Assembly: GCF_002899455.1 (NCBI RefSeq)
Contig: NZ_PPFB01000001.1
Coordinates: 3,130,501-3,194,500, forward strand
Direction: 5' to 3'
From: Streptomyces sp. DH-12
GTDB taxonomy: Bacteria; Actinomycetota; Actinomycetes; Streptomycetales; Streptomycetaceae
Length of the DNA: 64,000 nt
Each line of letters opens with the position of its first letter. Position 1 is the first letter of the stretch. Below are positions 1 through 9,671 of this stretch, piece after piece. A program made the position numbers and the translations under genes. The notes beneath the pieces are model-generated. The model was given only the letters and a program-made list of their open reading frames with translations, was not told the origin of the DNA and ran no database searches.

Positions 1-1068
1 GAGCGCGGACTCGACGTACGCCTCGACCTTCTCGCGCTGCTGCGCGGAGACCAGCGGGCCGCACTCGACGCCGTCCTCGGTGCCCCGGCCGAGCCGGATC
101 CTCTCGGCGCGGCGGGCGAGTTCGGCGACGAAACGATCCCGCACGGACTCCTCGACGATCAGCCGCGCGCCGGCCGAGCAGACCTGGCCACTGTGGATGA
201 AGGCCGCGTTGAGGGCCTGGTCGACGGCGGTGTCGAAGCCCTCCTCGGTGGCGCAGGCGTCGGCGAACACCACGTTGGGGTTCTTGCCGCCGAGTTCGAG
301 GGCGACCTTCTTCACGGTCGGCGCGGCGGCCTGGGCGACCTTGGTGCCGCTGACCAGGCCGCCGGTGAAGGAGACCAGGTCGACGTCGGGGTGCTCGGCC
401 ATCCGCGCGCCGACGGTGTGGCCGGGGCCGGTGACGATGTTGGCGACGCCGGCGGGCAGCCCCGCCTCGGTCAGCAGGCCGATCAGGGCGACCGTGGTCA
501 GCGGGGTGATCTCACTGGGCTTGACCACGAAGGTGTTGCCCGCGGCGAGCGCCGGGGCGATCTTCCAACTGGCCTGGAGCAGCGGGTAGTTCCAGGGGGT
601 GATCAGGGCGCAGACGCCGACCGGCTCGTGCACGACGACGCTGTGGACGTCGGGCGAACCCGCGTCCACGACCCGGCCGGGCGCCTCGGCGGCGACCAGG
701 TCGGCGAAGTAACGGAAGGCGTCGGCCACGCAGTCGATGTCGACGCGGCCCTCCTCCAGGGTCTTGCCCGCGTCCCGGCTCTCCAGAAGACCCAGTTCCT
801 CGCGGTCCCGGACCAGCAGGTCGGCGACGCGGCGCAGCAGCGCGGCCCGTTCGGCGGCGGGGGTGCGCGGCCAGTCGCCCTCGTCGAAGGCGCGGCGCGC
901 GGCCGCGACCGCGAGGTCGGTGTCCTGCTCGTCGCCCTCCGCGACCAGGGCGAACGGCCGGGCGTCCGCCGGGTCGAGGATCTCCCGGGTGGCCCCGGAG
1001 ACGGCGGCTCGCCACTCGCCTCCCGCGTGAATGGTGTCGCGTGCCCGCAGTTCTGTGCTGTCCGCCAT
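1..1068 (-). CDS. betaine-aldehyde-type dehydrogenase (3' end beyond window)
   Basis: NAD(P)-dependent aldehyde dehydrogenase that oxidises an aldehyde to its acid. Best guess is betaine aldehyde (osmoprotectant synthesis) or an aminoaldehyde. The ATG at 1068 gives MADSTELRARDT; about 356 of roughly 490 residues are inside the window and the C-terminus runs off the left edge. Visible ALDH signatures: PWNYP before the cofactor fold, the FTGG turn, the general-base Glu in LELGGKN (about residue 258), and the nucleophilic Cys in HSGQVCSAG (about residue 297). The GQVCSAG context fits betaine or aminobutyraldehyde dehydrogenases better than succinate-semialdehyde enzymes. Transcribed away from the cassette at 1500-4541. 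Substrate not provable from sequence alone. Confidence 0.88.
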   Translation of the reverse strand, partial: MADSTELRARDTIHAGGEWRAAVSGATREILDPADARPFALVAEGDEQDTDLAVAAARRAFDEGDWPRTPAAERAALLRRVADLLVRDREELGLLESRDAGKTLEEGRVDIDCVADAFRYFADLVAAEAPGRVVDAGSPDVHSVVVHEPVGVCALITPWNYPLLQASWKIAPALAAGNTFVVKPSEITPLTTVALIGLLTEAGLPAGVANIVTGPGHTVGARMAEHPDVDLVSFTGGLVSGTKVAQAAAPTVKKVALELGGKNPNVVFADACATEEGFDTAVDQALNAAFIHSGQVCSAGARLIVEESVRDRFVAELARRAERIRLGRGTEDGVECGPLVSAQQREKVEAYVESAL

Positions 1069-1499
1069 GATCGGTTACTGCCTTCCGTTCTTACTCCACG
1101 CCCGTGAGTCACATCCCTGCTACCCCCGGGACCGGGTGCTCCTGCCCTGCCGGACGGAATGCATGCGGAACGCGGGCCCGGAGTGCGCTTCGTCACGGCC
1201 CCGCCGCGGGGCCGTCCCGCGCGGCGGGACCCTCCGGCGGGGGCGGGTCCGGGACGCACCGGCCGGGCGGGCCGGATGCGGGACGGCGTGGAGTCGGGCG
1301 CCGAGCGTGCACGGTCGCGGCACGGCGGTCCGCGCGGGCGCCGGGCGGAGGGGCCGGCACGGCGTGCCCACCCCGTCTAAGGACTCCTCCGCCGCGACGA
1401 GGCGCCGTACGGCCACGCCGCGATGCCCGGCGTCAGGCAGGCCGCGGGGAAGGGCCACGGCGGTCACCGGGAACGGGCGGCCGGCGGACCCGCCTCAGG
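1069..1499. other. gene-free stretch upstream of the aldehyde dehydrogenase
   Basis: About 430 bp between the start of the aldehyde dehydrogenase and the stop of the next leftward gene. It must carry the dehydrogenase promoter. The open frames here are Arg/Pro/Ala-rich and lack coding-type codon use. I see no clear terminator hairpin, repeat or operator. Confidence 0.5.
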
Positions 1500-2453
1500 T
1501 CAGGGCGACGGGCACGGCGCCGACGGGGGGCAGAAGTGGGCGACCGCCGTGAGGACCAGGGCGAGTTCGGGGTCGATGCCGTCCGTGGGGGCGCCGTACG
1601 CGGCGATGGCGTACACCTTGCCGTCGGCCGGTGAGCGGAAGCGCACGTCCTGGACGTGCCAGCTGCCCACGTCGGGCTCTCCGCGCAGCGAGTCGGCGCG
1701 GTACTCGAGGCGCAGGCCGGACACTCCCTCCGTCTCCAGGGGCGCCAGCGCGACCTTCTCGAAGCCGTCCGCCTTCGGTGTGCGGTCGGACAGGTACAGG
1801 TCGAAGGACTCCTCCGGCGAGCGCTCCTCGACCTCGTACACCTGGAGGCGGCGGAGGCCGTCCGGGCTGCGGTAGTTGACGACGTCGAAGCCGTGCTGGG
1901 AGGGCACCGCCTCCCGTTCCCAGCCCGTCGGGCGGGCGACGGTGAAGCCCTCGGCGTCACGGTGCAGTCCGAAGCCCTCGGGGAGGGACGACGGCTCGGG
2001 GGCGGACGACGGTTCGGCGGTGTCGGACCCCTCCGTCGCCACGGGTTCCGACTCCCCCGCCGACGACGGCGACGTCTGCGCCGCGGCCGTACCGCCGGTC
2101 CGGTCGTCCGCACGAGCGTCCGTGCCGTCGTCGCCGACGACGAGGCTCAGGACCAGGGCCCCGGCGACCCCCGCCGCCGCGGCTCCGCCCAGCACGCCCC
2201 ACACCAGCCGTCGCCGGCCGGCGAACGGCCGGCCGCGCCCCGGCGGTCCCGGGGCGGGCCGGTCCCCGCCGGGCGACGGGCGCAGCACGCCCGTCGGCGC
2301 GTCGGGGTCGGTCACGCCGCCCCACGCCGGAGCCGGCGCGGACGGCTCGAAGGACGGCGGCGGCGGGGGCGGCGGGGTCACCGGGGCGGTGGCGTCCGTG
2401 CCGTCCTCCCAGCGCTGGGCGTCCTCGTTCCAGTACCGCTGTCCCCCGGTCAT
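1500..2453 (-). CDS. single-pass membrane protein with kinase-type extracytoplasmic domain
   Basis: 317 residues, function unknown. Pro-rich cytosolic N-terminus opening MTGGQRYWNEDAQRWEDGT, one membrane segment at about residues 84-106, an S/T/E-rich linker, then a folded external domain from about residue 155 (LPEGFGLHRDAEGFTVARP) to the end. That domain follows the same pattern (LP.GF or LP.GW, then D..GF.V..P..W) as the external domains of the Ser/Thr kinases at 57-64 kb, but there is no kinase domain here. ATG chosen for the good ribosome site GAGGGA 6 bases upstream. It starts 10 bp after the preceding gene, so it is the third gene of a cassette. Possibly a secreted-stress or ligand sensor; this is inference. 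Confidence 0.75.
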   Translation of the reverse strand: MTGGQRYWNEDAQRWEDGTDATAPVTPPPPPPPSFEPSAPAPAWGGVTDPDAPTGVLRPSPGGDRPAPGPPGRGRPFAGRRRLVWGVLGGAAAAGVAGALVLSLVVGDDGTDARADDRTGGTAAAQTSPSSAGESEPVATEGSDTAEPSSAPEPSSLPEGFGLHRDAEGFTVARPTGWEREAVPSQHGFDVVNYRSPDGLRRLQVYEVEERSPEESFDLYLSDRTPKADGFEKVALAPLETEGVSGLRLEYRADSLRGEPDVGSWHVQDVRFRSPADGKVYAIAAYGAPTDGIDPELALVLTAVAHFCPPSAPCPSP

Positions 2454-2463
2454 GGCGTCCCTC

Positions 2464-2817
2464 TCACATTCCCAGCAGCCCGGCGACGGTCCCGGCCGAC
2501 GCGAACAGGGCCAGGATGCTCTGGGCGTCCGTGAGCGCCTCGCGCAGCCGCTGTATGCGGCCCTCGCCGGCCGTCCCGGTGCGGGTGATCTCCTCCTCGG
2601 TGTCGGCGAGGGTGGTGTCCAGCCGCGCGGCCTGCTCGTTCTCCCGCAGCCGGGCGAGGTCGGCGCGCAGTTCCCGCACGGCGGCCAGCAGGTGCTCGGC
2701 GGACTCGTCGCGCGCCGGGGCCGCGGTGTTGCGGGTCTCGGCGCGGGCGTGGGCGCCGAACGCGAAGGAGGAGTGGTCGGCGCGGCCGATGCTGACGTTC
2801 GGTTCGTCGGTCGCCAT
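2464..2817 (-). CDS. small protein with N-terminal shared motif and coiled coil
   Basis: 117 residues. Residues 9-28 (SIGRADHSSFAFGAHARAET) repeat almost exactly the C-terminal motif of the upstream gene product (18 of 20 identical). Residues about 38-95 are charged and helical (AVRELRADLARLREN and TLADTEEEITR), likely a coiled coil, followed by a short hydrophobic end (ILALFASAGTVAGLLGM). Its size and coiled-coil part recall small streptomycete DUF5955-like proteins, which I cannot confirm. The start lies 2 bp after the upstream stop and no strong ribosome site is visible, so translation is probably coupled. The short motif shared by adjacent products suggests partner recognition or co-assembly. 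Confidence 0.72.
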   Translation of the reverse strand: MATDEPNVSIGRADHSSFAFGAHARAETRNTAAPARDESAEHLLAAVRELRADLARLRENEQAARLDTTLADTEEEITRTGTAGEGRIQRLREALTDAQSILALFASAGTVAGLLGM

Positions 2818-2916
2818 CGTCAGTCGGATCCCTTCTGCGGCCCGGGGCCGCCGGTCGTGGTCTCGGCGCGGGCGTGGTCGCCGAAGGCGAACGACGAGTG
2901 GTCGGCGCGTCCGATG
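2735..2916 (-). repeat. 57-bp direct repeat shared by two adjacent genes
   Basis: Copy A is 2735-2791, inside the 117-residue gene; copy B is 2860-2916, inside the 3' end of the 573-residue gene. 52 of 57 bases match by eye. The copies encode the shared motif, so part of one gene end was probably duplicated into the start of the other, or the two are held together by selection on the protein motif. Confidence 0.85.
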
Positions 2917-4541
2917 TGCACCGCGCCGCTGCTGATGTTGACGATCTTCTGCACGAACTCACCGGTCTCGTAGCCCGCTTCGCCCAGCGCCAGCCGCACC
3001 CCGCGGCTGATGCGGTCCTGGACGCTGCGCAGGTACCGGGCGACGTCCATGTCCTGGAACGTCGATCCGGCGGGCGCCGCGGCCAGTTCCCGCACGGACA
3101 GGGCGGGACCGTCGGGCAGCGCGTGCGCGTGACCACCGGTCAGCAGCCGCCACAGGTAGGCGGCGCCCCGGCCGAGGGTGATGAGCGAGTCGCCTGCGGA
3201 GCGGGGCACCAGGACGGCGGAGCCGGTGATCCGGCCGGTCCGGTCGTGCAGGAACCGGTGCGCGGTGCGGCCGGCGTCCTTGAAGTCCTCGCGCACCGGC
3301 AGCAGCACGTGCGGCGCGATCTCCAGCATCAGCATCCGGCCCTGCGTGTGGACGCGGACGAAGACGGTGACGACCAGCTCCTCCTCCCAGCCGCCGACGC
3401 GGACGCGCAGGAAGTGCCGCCGCTTCTCGCCGCCCTCCTCGACGGCCCGCGCCCGGTGCTGCTCGAACTCGGCCTGCCCGTACGGCGCCTCGTCGCGGCG
3501 GAGGAGCCCTTCGACGGGCAGGAACACGCACTCGTCGATCTCCAGCCGGCGCAGCCGGTCCCGTACGCCGGGACCCGCGTGCTCGGCGGGCGCCCGCAGC
3601 TGCTCGATCAGGGGCCTGACCCGGTCGAGGATCGCCCGGTTGCCGAGCGGCTGCTGCTCCGCGTCCTCCTCGGGCCGCAGCTCGACGGCGAGCACCCAGG
3701 TGTCGTGCGCCGTGCCCGCCCCGCAGAAGGGGCGCGCCTCGTGGTACATGACGAGCGGGGTGTGCTGCTCCAGCCGGATGCGCTGCGACAGCCTGCGGAA
3801 CCGCGGTCCGCCGGTCCGTTCGGCGGGGTCGCCGGCGGCGTCGGGGAAGCGGGCCGGGGACAGCTCGGCGGCGACGACCCGGGCGAACTGGGTGCGCCGC
3901 CCCGCGACGCACAGGCCGATGACCACGAGCACGCCGATCCCGAACCACGCCTGCCAGGGCTCGGCGCCCTCGGCGAGCCCGTCGGTGACCGCCCCCAGCA
4001 GGTCGTCGTCGCCGGAGGAGCCGTAGGAGGAGGACGCGTACGAGGAACTCTCCCGTTCCTCGCCGAACGCCACGGAGGCCAGGGTGAACAGGGCGAACAC
4101 GGTCAGGGCGCGCCCGCCCCAGCGGGCCAGGAACGCGGCGAGCGAGCGGTACCAGGGCGGCCGGGCGGCCCGCCCGCGCAGCAGGGGCGCGACGGCGAGC
4201 AGCAGGCTGGGCCCCACGAAGGGGAGGAGCAGGTTGCCGCTGATCGGGGTGCCCACGATCCACAGGCCGAGGACGGCCGCCGCCCACAGTGTCTCCAGGC
4301 GCCGGGCGCGCAGCGCGTGGGCGAGGACGCGGGCGGCGTCGAAACCGAGCGAGGGCGCCACGGCCCGCTGTTCGTGGAGGTACAGCTCCTCGATGACACG
4401 GTCGCGGTAGCCGGGGTCCAGGTAGGCCCCCGCGCACAGCAGCCGGGACGCCTCGCTGGCGTACGGCGGCACGGGCGGCGGACCGTCCGGCGTCCCGCCC
4501 GGGTGCTGTGGCTGCTGCTGCGGCACGAACGCGGTGCTCAC
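2820..4541 (-). CDS. multi-pass membrane protein with C-terminal shared motif
   Basis: 573 residues, unknown function. Pro/Gln-rich N-terminus, then about four hydrophobic segments in residues 85-215 (for example LETLWAAAVLGLWIVGTP, NLLLPFVGPSLLLAVAPLL, ALTVFALFTLASVAFG, WFGIGVLVVIGLCVAG) with an S/Y-rich loop between the third and fourth. A large soluble region of about 320 residues follows, with no motif I recognise. The last 35 residues hold the motif HIGRADHSSFAFGDHARAET (about 542-561), repeated at the N-terminus of the next gene product. GTG start at 4541, supported by GGGGGA 8 bases upstream. First gene of a three-gene leftward cassette. Confidence 0.78.
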   Translation of the reverse strand: MSTAFVPQQQPQHPGGTPDGPPPVPPYASEASRLLCAGAYLDPGYRDRVIEELYLHEQRAVAPSLGFDAARVLAHALRARRLETLWAAAVLGLWIVGTPISGNLLLPFVGPSLLLAVAPLLRGRAARPPWYRSLAAFLARWGGRALTVFALFTLASVAFGEERESSSYASSSYGSSGDDDLLGAVTDGLAEGAEPWQAWFGIGVLVVIGLCVAGRRTQFARVVAAELSPARFPDAAGDPAERTGGPRFRRLSQRIRLEQHTPLVMYHEARPFCGAGTAHDTWVLAVELRPEEDAEQQPLGNRAILDRVRPLIEQLRAPAEHAGPGVRDRLRRLEIDECVFLPVEGLLRRDEAPYGQAEFEQHRARAVEEGGEKRRHFLRVRVGGWEEELVVTVFVRVHTQGRMLMLEIAPHVLLPVREDFKDAGRTAHRFLHDRTGRITGSAVLVPRSAGDSLITLGRGAAYLWRLLTGGHAHALPDGPALSVRELAAAPAGSTFQDMDVARYLRSVQDRISRGVRLALGEAGYETGEFVQKIVNISSGAVHIGRADHSSFAFGDHARAETTTGGPGPQKGSD

Positions 4542-4744
4542 GCGGATCCCCCGATACGCGAATGGACGTCACGGCCCCATGGGGTGACGGGGCATCAGCA
4601 TAGGGGAGGGGCGGGCGCGTGCGAACAGGTTTTGACGGCGGTGACCTGTGGGGCGGCGCCGGTGCGGAGCCCCGTGCCGGACGCGCGCGGGGCCCCGTAC
4701 CGGCGGACCGGTGCGGGGCCCCGCGAAGGCCGTGGCGGCCGGGC

Positions 4745-5868
<1,124 letters not shown>

Positions 5869-6332
5869 GATCCAGCGGTCAGGCTATCGCGCATCCGCCG
5901 GCACGCACGGTCGGGCTCCCTGTGGCCCGTCCCACAGAGTGACCGCCCGCGCACGCGGGTAACCGGGGCGGCGGAGAGGTGAGGGAGGGGGGCGGCCGCC
6001 CCGCCCGGGAGAGGTGGGGACGGGGCGGCCGCCGTCCGGGACCGACCGTGCCGGAATCCCGTGGGGGTACTTCTCGCGTGCCCGCCCCACGCCGCCGCAT
6101 TCACGTCACCACGGATCCCTCACATGTCATGACCCGGACGGCCCACACGGGCGTGGTTCCGGCCGCCCCTCGCCGACCGTGACGGCTGCCGTCGCCCGCA
6201 TCCACGCGGCCCGCGCCGACACCGGGTCACCGAACCGACACCGGATCACCGAGCCGGCTTCGGCGAGCGGCCGGACGCCGGCGCCGGCCGGCCGATGTGC
6301 GCCGCCGGCGGCCGCACGCCGCGCCCACCGGG

Positions 6333-6388
6333 CGCATCGCACGGACAGCAGCCGCGTCGCACGAACAAGGAGTCGCGTCGCACGAACA
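6333..6388. repeat. threefold imperfect 20-21 bp tandem repeat
   Basis: Core CGCRTCGCACGRACA occurs at 6333-6347, 6353-6367 and 6374-6388, just past the 3' end of the XRE/DUF2690 gene. The last two cores are identical. The spacing is close to two DNA turns. It could bind protein or be simple slippage; nothing decides between these. Confidence 0.8.
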
Positions 6389-6408
6389 GGCGGCGCGGGG
6401 CGCGCTGC

Positions 6409-7503
6409 CTACTCCGTGCAGCCCTTCTCGCCCGTCGCGGCCAGCACCGCGCAGGCCTTGGCCTCGGTGGCGGCGGCGACCGGGACCATCATCGTGTAGG
6501 TGACCGTGTCGCCCGGCGCGTCGACGGAGTCGGTCTGCTGGTACGCCCCCGAGGTGATCTCGACCGTGTCCCCCTGCGTGGCCTGGGTGATGCGGCCCCA
6601 CGCGGCGCCGCAGACCTCGCTGTAGCGGATCTCGACGGTGGTGGCGCCGACGGTCGCGGTGCCGGCCGTGGTGACCAGGTCGCCGCTGCACCCCATGACC
6701 TCGGCGTCCTTGCCGTCGCAGCTCTCGCCGCTGCACTTCACGCCCGGCGGCAGTTGCGCCTCCTTGGTGACGGTGGGCGACGGGGAGGGCTTCGCCTTCG
6801 TCGTGTCGCCCTGCGTCTCGGTGACGTAGAGCCCGGCGGCGACCACCACCAGCGCGCCCAGCGCGCCGACCAGGAACATCGCCGTGCGCCGCTTGCCCTC
6901 GGGGCGGCCGGGGCCGCCGCCGGGACCGGACGGGTCCGCGGGCGGCGGACCGTACCCGCCCGCCGCGGGGGCGCCGGGGCCGTACGCCCCCGGGCGGCCG
7001 GCGCTCCGGTCGGCGACCCCCCAGGAGTTGCCGCTGCCCGACGCGTCGCGGACGTCGGTGGCGGTCGGCTGGGGCGGCACGCTCGGCGACACGCCGGCCG
7101 GACCGGCGACCCCCGTACGGGCCCCGCCGCCCCGCCGTCCGCCCCCGCCGGACGGCGGGGCGGCCAGCTCGCTCAGCGCGGCGCGCGCCTGCGAGATCCG
7201 GATCGCCTCCATGGTCATGTCGTGCCGCATCTCCGAGCGGCTCCAGGCGCGCTCGGCGAGCTCCCACATGGTGGTCAGGTGCACCGGGTTGGTCTTGGTG
7301 ACCTCGGCCAGCGCCACGATCGCGCCCTTCGGCGCGAGCAGCCGGCCGTTCAGATAGCGCTCCCAGGACGTCTTGCTGTAGCCCGTGCGGTCGGCGACCG
7401 ACGCGACGCTCAGGCCGCTGCGGTCCACCAGCCGCCTGAGCTGGCTGGTGAACTCCCTGATCTGCGGATCGAGCTCATCCGGCAAAGCCTTCCAACGAGG
7501 CAT
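6409..7503 (-). CDS. membrane-anchored XRE-family protein with DUF2690 domain
   Basis: 364 residues. N-terminal helix-turn-helix of XRE type at about 16-75 (LRRLVDRSGLSVASVADRT then YSKTSWERYLNG). A Pro/Gly-rich linker of about 80 residues follows, then one membrane segment at about 208-227, and an external Cys-containing DUF2690 domain (Cys in CSGESCDG, VMGCSG, EVCGAAW, KACAV, KGCTE) to the end. Topology implies an intracellular DNA- or protein-binding head and a secreted sensory tail, the pattern of RodZ-like or signal-transducing streptomycete proteins. The Cys residues could form disulfides outside. ATG start with GGGGGAGAG just upstream. Monocistronic by appearance. Confidence 0.85.
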   Translation of the reverse strand: MPRWKALPDELDPQIREFTSQLRRLVDRSGLSVASVADRTGYSKTSWERYLNGRLLAPKGAIVALAEVTKTNPVHLTTMWELAERAWSRSEMRHDMTMEAIRISQARAALSELAAPPSGGGGRRGGGARTGVAGPAGVSPSVPPQPTATDVRDASGSGNSWGVADRSAGRPGAYGPGAPAAGGYGPPPADPSGPGGGPGRPEGKRRTAMFLVGALGALVVVAAGLYVTETQGDTTKAKPSPSPTVTKEAQLPPGVKCSGESCDGKDAEVMGCSGDLVTTAGTATVGATTVEIRYSEVCGAAWGRITQATQGDTVEITSGAYQQTDSVDAPGDTVTYTMMVPVAAATEAKACAVLAATGEKGCTE

Positions 7504-8028
7504 TGCTCTCCCCCTCTTCCCCCCGGTTCGTGCTGGTGTTTCCCTCGCGCATGGTGCCCTCTGCCACGCCCCGTCTGGCTACCCACAGGGATGCCACCGG
7601 GACGGGCCTTCAGTTCCCGGGGTGGGGGCGCACGGGAGCAACAGGACGCGTGCGGCATTGCACGCCCAGTCGCTTGTGCATCAGTGTCCCACCGGCCGGC
7701 CGCCCGGCCGAACGGAACCCCGGAACCCACGGACCGGGTGGACCGGACCGGTACGACCGTCCCACCGTCTTCCTGTCCTACCACCCCGGCGCCCCCGCGC
7801 GGAGGTGTCCGTGGCCACATCACCCCTGGGCGGAGCCTCCGTGTCGTGAACACGTGCCGGAGCCGTCACAAGGGTGTAGGGGGCTTCCGGGGCGCGTAGC
7901 GGAACGGTCACTTCCGTGCCACAGCGGCCGGGCCGCCGTTGAACGGGCCGCCCGCCGTGCAGGAACGTGGTGCGCGGCCCGTCCGCTCACGGGGGTGCGG
8001 ACGGGCCGCCGCTCCCCGCGCCGGCGGC
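7504..8028. other. gene-free stretch between DUF3017 gene and XRE gene
   Basis: About 525 bp. It contains the terminator of the folD operon (7975-8008) and the promoter of the XRE gene. Other frames here are Arg/Pro-rich and I do not accept them as genes. Confidence 0.5.
7975..8008 (-). terminator. terminator of folD-DUF3017 operon
   Basis: Perfect 12-bp stem CGGCCCGTCCGC (7975-7986) and GCGGACGGGCCG (7997-8008) with a 10-base loop, 20 bp past the DUF3017 stop. There is no T-run, as is usual in Streptomyces. Confidence 0.75.
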
Positions 8029-8535
8029 TCAGCCGTCGACCGTGAAGTGCAGCATGTCCTGGAGGAACGGGATCCGCAGCAGCGGGTCCGGCTGCACCAT
8101 CAGCGCCAGCAGCACGATCACCAGCCCCAGGCCGCCGTAGGTGACGATGTCGGTGAAGCGGGAACGCACGGCGAGCATCCCGACGTGCGGCACCGCCCAC
8201 CGCAGGACCGCCCCGGCGACCAGCGCCGCGCCGATCAGCAGCAGCCCGGCCCGGAACACGTCCACCGCGGTCAGCAGCAGCCCCAGCCCCACGGTGAGCA
8301 GCACGGCCAGGATCGGCCACTGCCGGGCGGGCGCGGGGGCGTCGCCGGGGGCCGCCCGGCCGCCGCCCTCGGGCCGCGCGGTGTCCCGGGTGAACAGCGG
8401 GAACCTGCGGGTGGCCCGGCGCGGGGTGCCCTCGGCGTCGGGCGCGCTGACCGCGTCACGGACCGTGAGCTCCTCCCCGGCCCCCGCCGCCGCGGGGGCC
8501 TCGGAGGCGTCCGGCGCCTTCCGCTCAGCCGACAC
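8029..8535 (-). CDS. DUF3017 membrane protein
   Basis: 168 residues. Charged, Ala/Pro-rich N-terminal half, then about three membrane helices ([48 protein letters not shown]) ending in a short external or cytosolic tail. DUF3017 proteins are actinobacterial, often follow folD, and have no known activity. GTG start at 8535; it overlaps the folD stop by 11 bp, so the two are translationally coupled and likely cotranscribed. Confidence 0.85.
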   Translation of the reverse strand: MSAERKAPDASEAPAAAGAGEELTVRDAVSAPDAEGTPRRATRRFPLFTRDTARPEGGGRAAPGDAPAPARQWPILAVLLTVGLGLLLTAVDVFRAGLLLIGAALVAGAVLRWAVPHVGMLAVRSRFTDIVTYGGLGLVIVLLALMVQPDPLLRIPFLQDMLHFTVDG

Positions 8536-9379
8536 TGCGCTCCGCCGCCTCGACCACGTTGACCAGCAGCTGCGCCCGGGTCATCGGACCGACGCCGCCG
8601 GGGTTCGGGGCGACCCAGCCGGCCACCTCGGCCACGCCCGGGTGGACGTCGCCGACGATCTTGCCCTCGGCGCTGCGCGAGACGCCGACGTCCAGGACGG
8701 CCGCGCCCGGCTTGACGTCCTCGGGACGGATCAGGTGGGCGCTGCCGGCCGCGGCGACGATGATGTCCGCCCGCTTGAGGTGGGCGGAGAGGTCGCGGGT
8801 GCCGGTGTGGCACTGGGTCACGGTGGCGTTCTCGCTGCGCCGGGTCAGCAGCAGCGGCATGGGACGGCCGATGGTGACGCCGCGCCCGACGACCACGACC
8901 TCGGCGCCCTTGATCTCCACGCCGTGGCGGCGCAGCAGGGTGATGATGCCGTTCGGCGTGCAGGGCAGCGGGGCGGGCTCGTTGAGCACGAGACGGCCGA
9001 GGTTCATCGGGTGGAGGCCGTCGGCGTCCTTCCCGGGGTCCATCAGCTCGAGGATGCGGTTCTCGTCGATGCCCTTGGGGAGCGGGAGCTGGACGATGTA
9101 ACCGGTGCAGGCCGGGTCCTCGTTCAGCTCGCGGACGACCGCCTCGATCTCCTCCTGCGTGGCGGTGGCGGGCAGTTCGCGCTGGATGGAGGCGATGCCC
9201 ACCTGGGCGCAGTCGCGGTGCTTGCCGGCGACGTACTTCTGGCTGCCGGGGTCGTCCCCCACGAGGATCGTGCCGAGGCCGGGCGTGACGCCCTTCTCCT
9301 TCAGCGCCGCCACGCGGGCGGTCAGATCGGACTTGATCTCGGCTGCGGTGGCCTTGCCATCGAGAATCTGGGCGGTCAT
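8525..9379 (-). CDS. folD: bifunctional methylenetetrahydrofolate dehydrogenase/cyclohydrolase
   Basis: Converts 5,10-methylene-THF to 10-formyl-THF in two steps using NADP, feeding one-carbon units to purine synthesis (purN and purH lie 4-6 kb away). 284 residues, the standard length. Tyr49 and catalytic Lys53 in SQKYVAGKH, the loop [10 protein letters not shown], and the NADP-binding segment [10 protein letters not shown] are all present. ATG at 9379 is chosen because homologues start at MTAQILDG. The longer frame upstream encodes an unrelated hydrophobic stretch. Confidence 0.96.
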   Translation of the reverse strand: MTAQILDGKATAAEIKSDLTARVAALKEKGVTPGLGTILVGDDPGSQKYVAGKHRDCAQVGIASIQRELPATATQEEIEAVVRELNEDPACTGYIVQLPLPKGIDENRILELMDPGKDADGLHPMNLGRLVLNEPAPLPCTPNGIITLLRRHGVEIKGAEVVVVGRGVTIGRPMPLLLTRRSENATVTQCHTGTRDLSAHLKRADIIVAAAGSAHLIRPEDVKPGAAVLDVGVSRSAEGKIVGDVHPGVAEVAGWVAPNPGGVGPMTRAQLLVNVVEAAERSVG

Positions 9380-9671
9380 GGCCCCATCCTCGCGGATGAC
9401 CGGGCCGCTGTTCCAATCAGCCCGCATTCCGGTCGGCCGGGACGCCCGCACCGGACATCCGATCAGGATCGCCACCAATGCGAGCAAGATCGTGATGTTG
9501 CACTTGCACAACACATATGTCGTACCGCTGGACAAGGAAAGGAACGGTCAAGAACGATGAACGCGCAGTGCCGCGGGCAGAACCGGGGGGACGGACCGCA
9601 TCTGCAGTACTTCCTCCGCGCCGCGCCCCGCGCCGTCCCCGCACCAGAAGCGCAACGGAGGAAGAACCGCC

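Noticed and set aside
1120..1467. 115-residue frame upstream of the aldehyde dehydrogenase
   Set aside because: Arg/Pro/His-rich, no ribosome site and no recognisable motif; probably chance.
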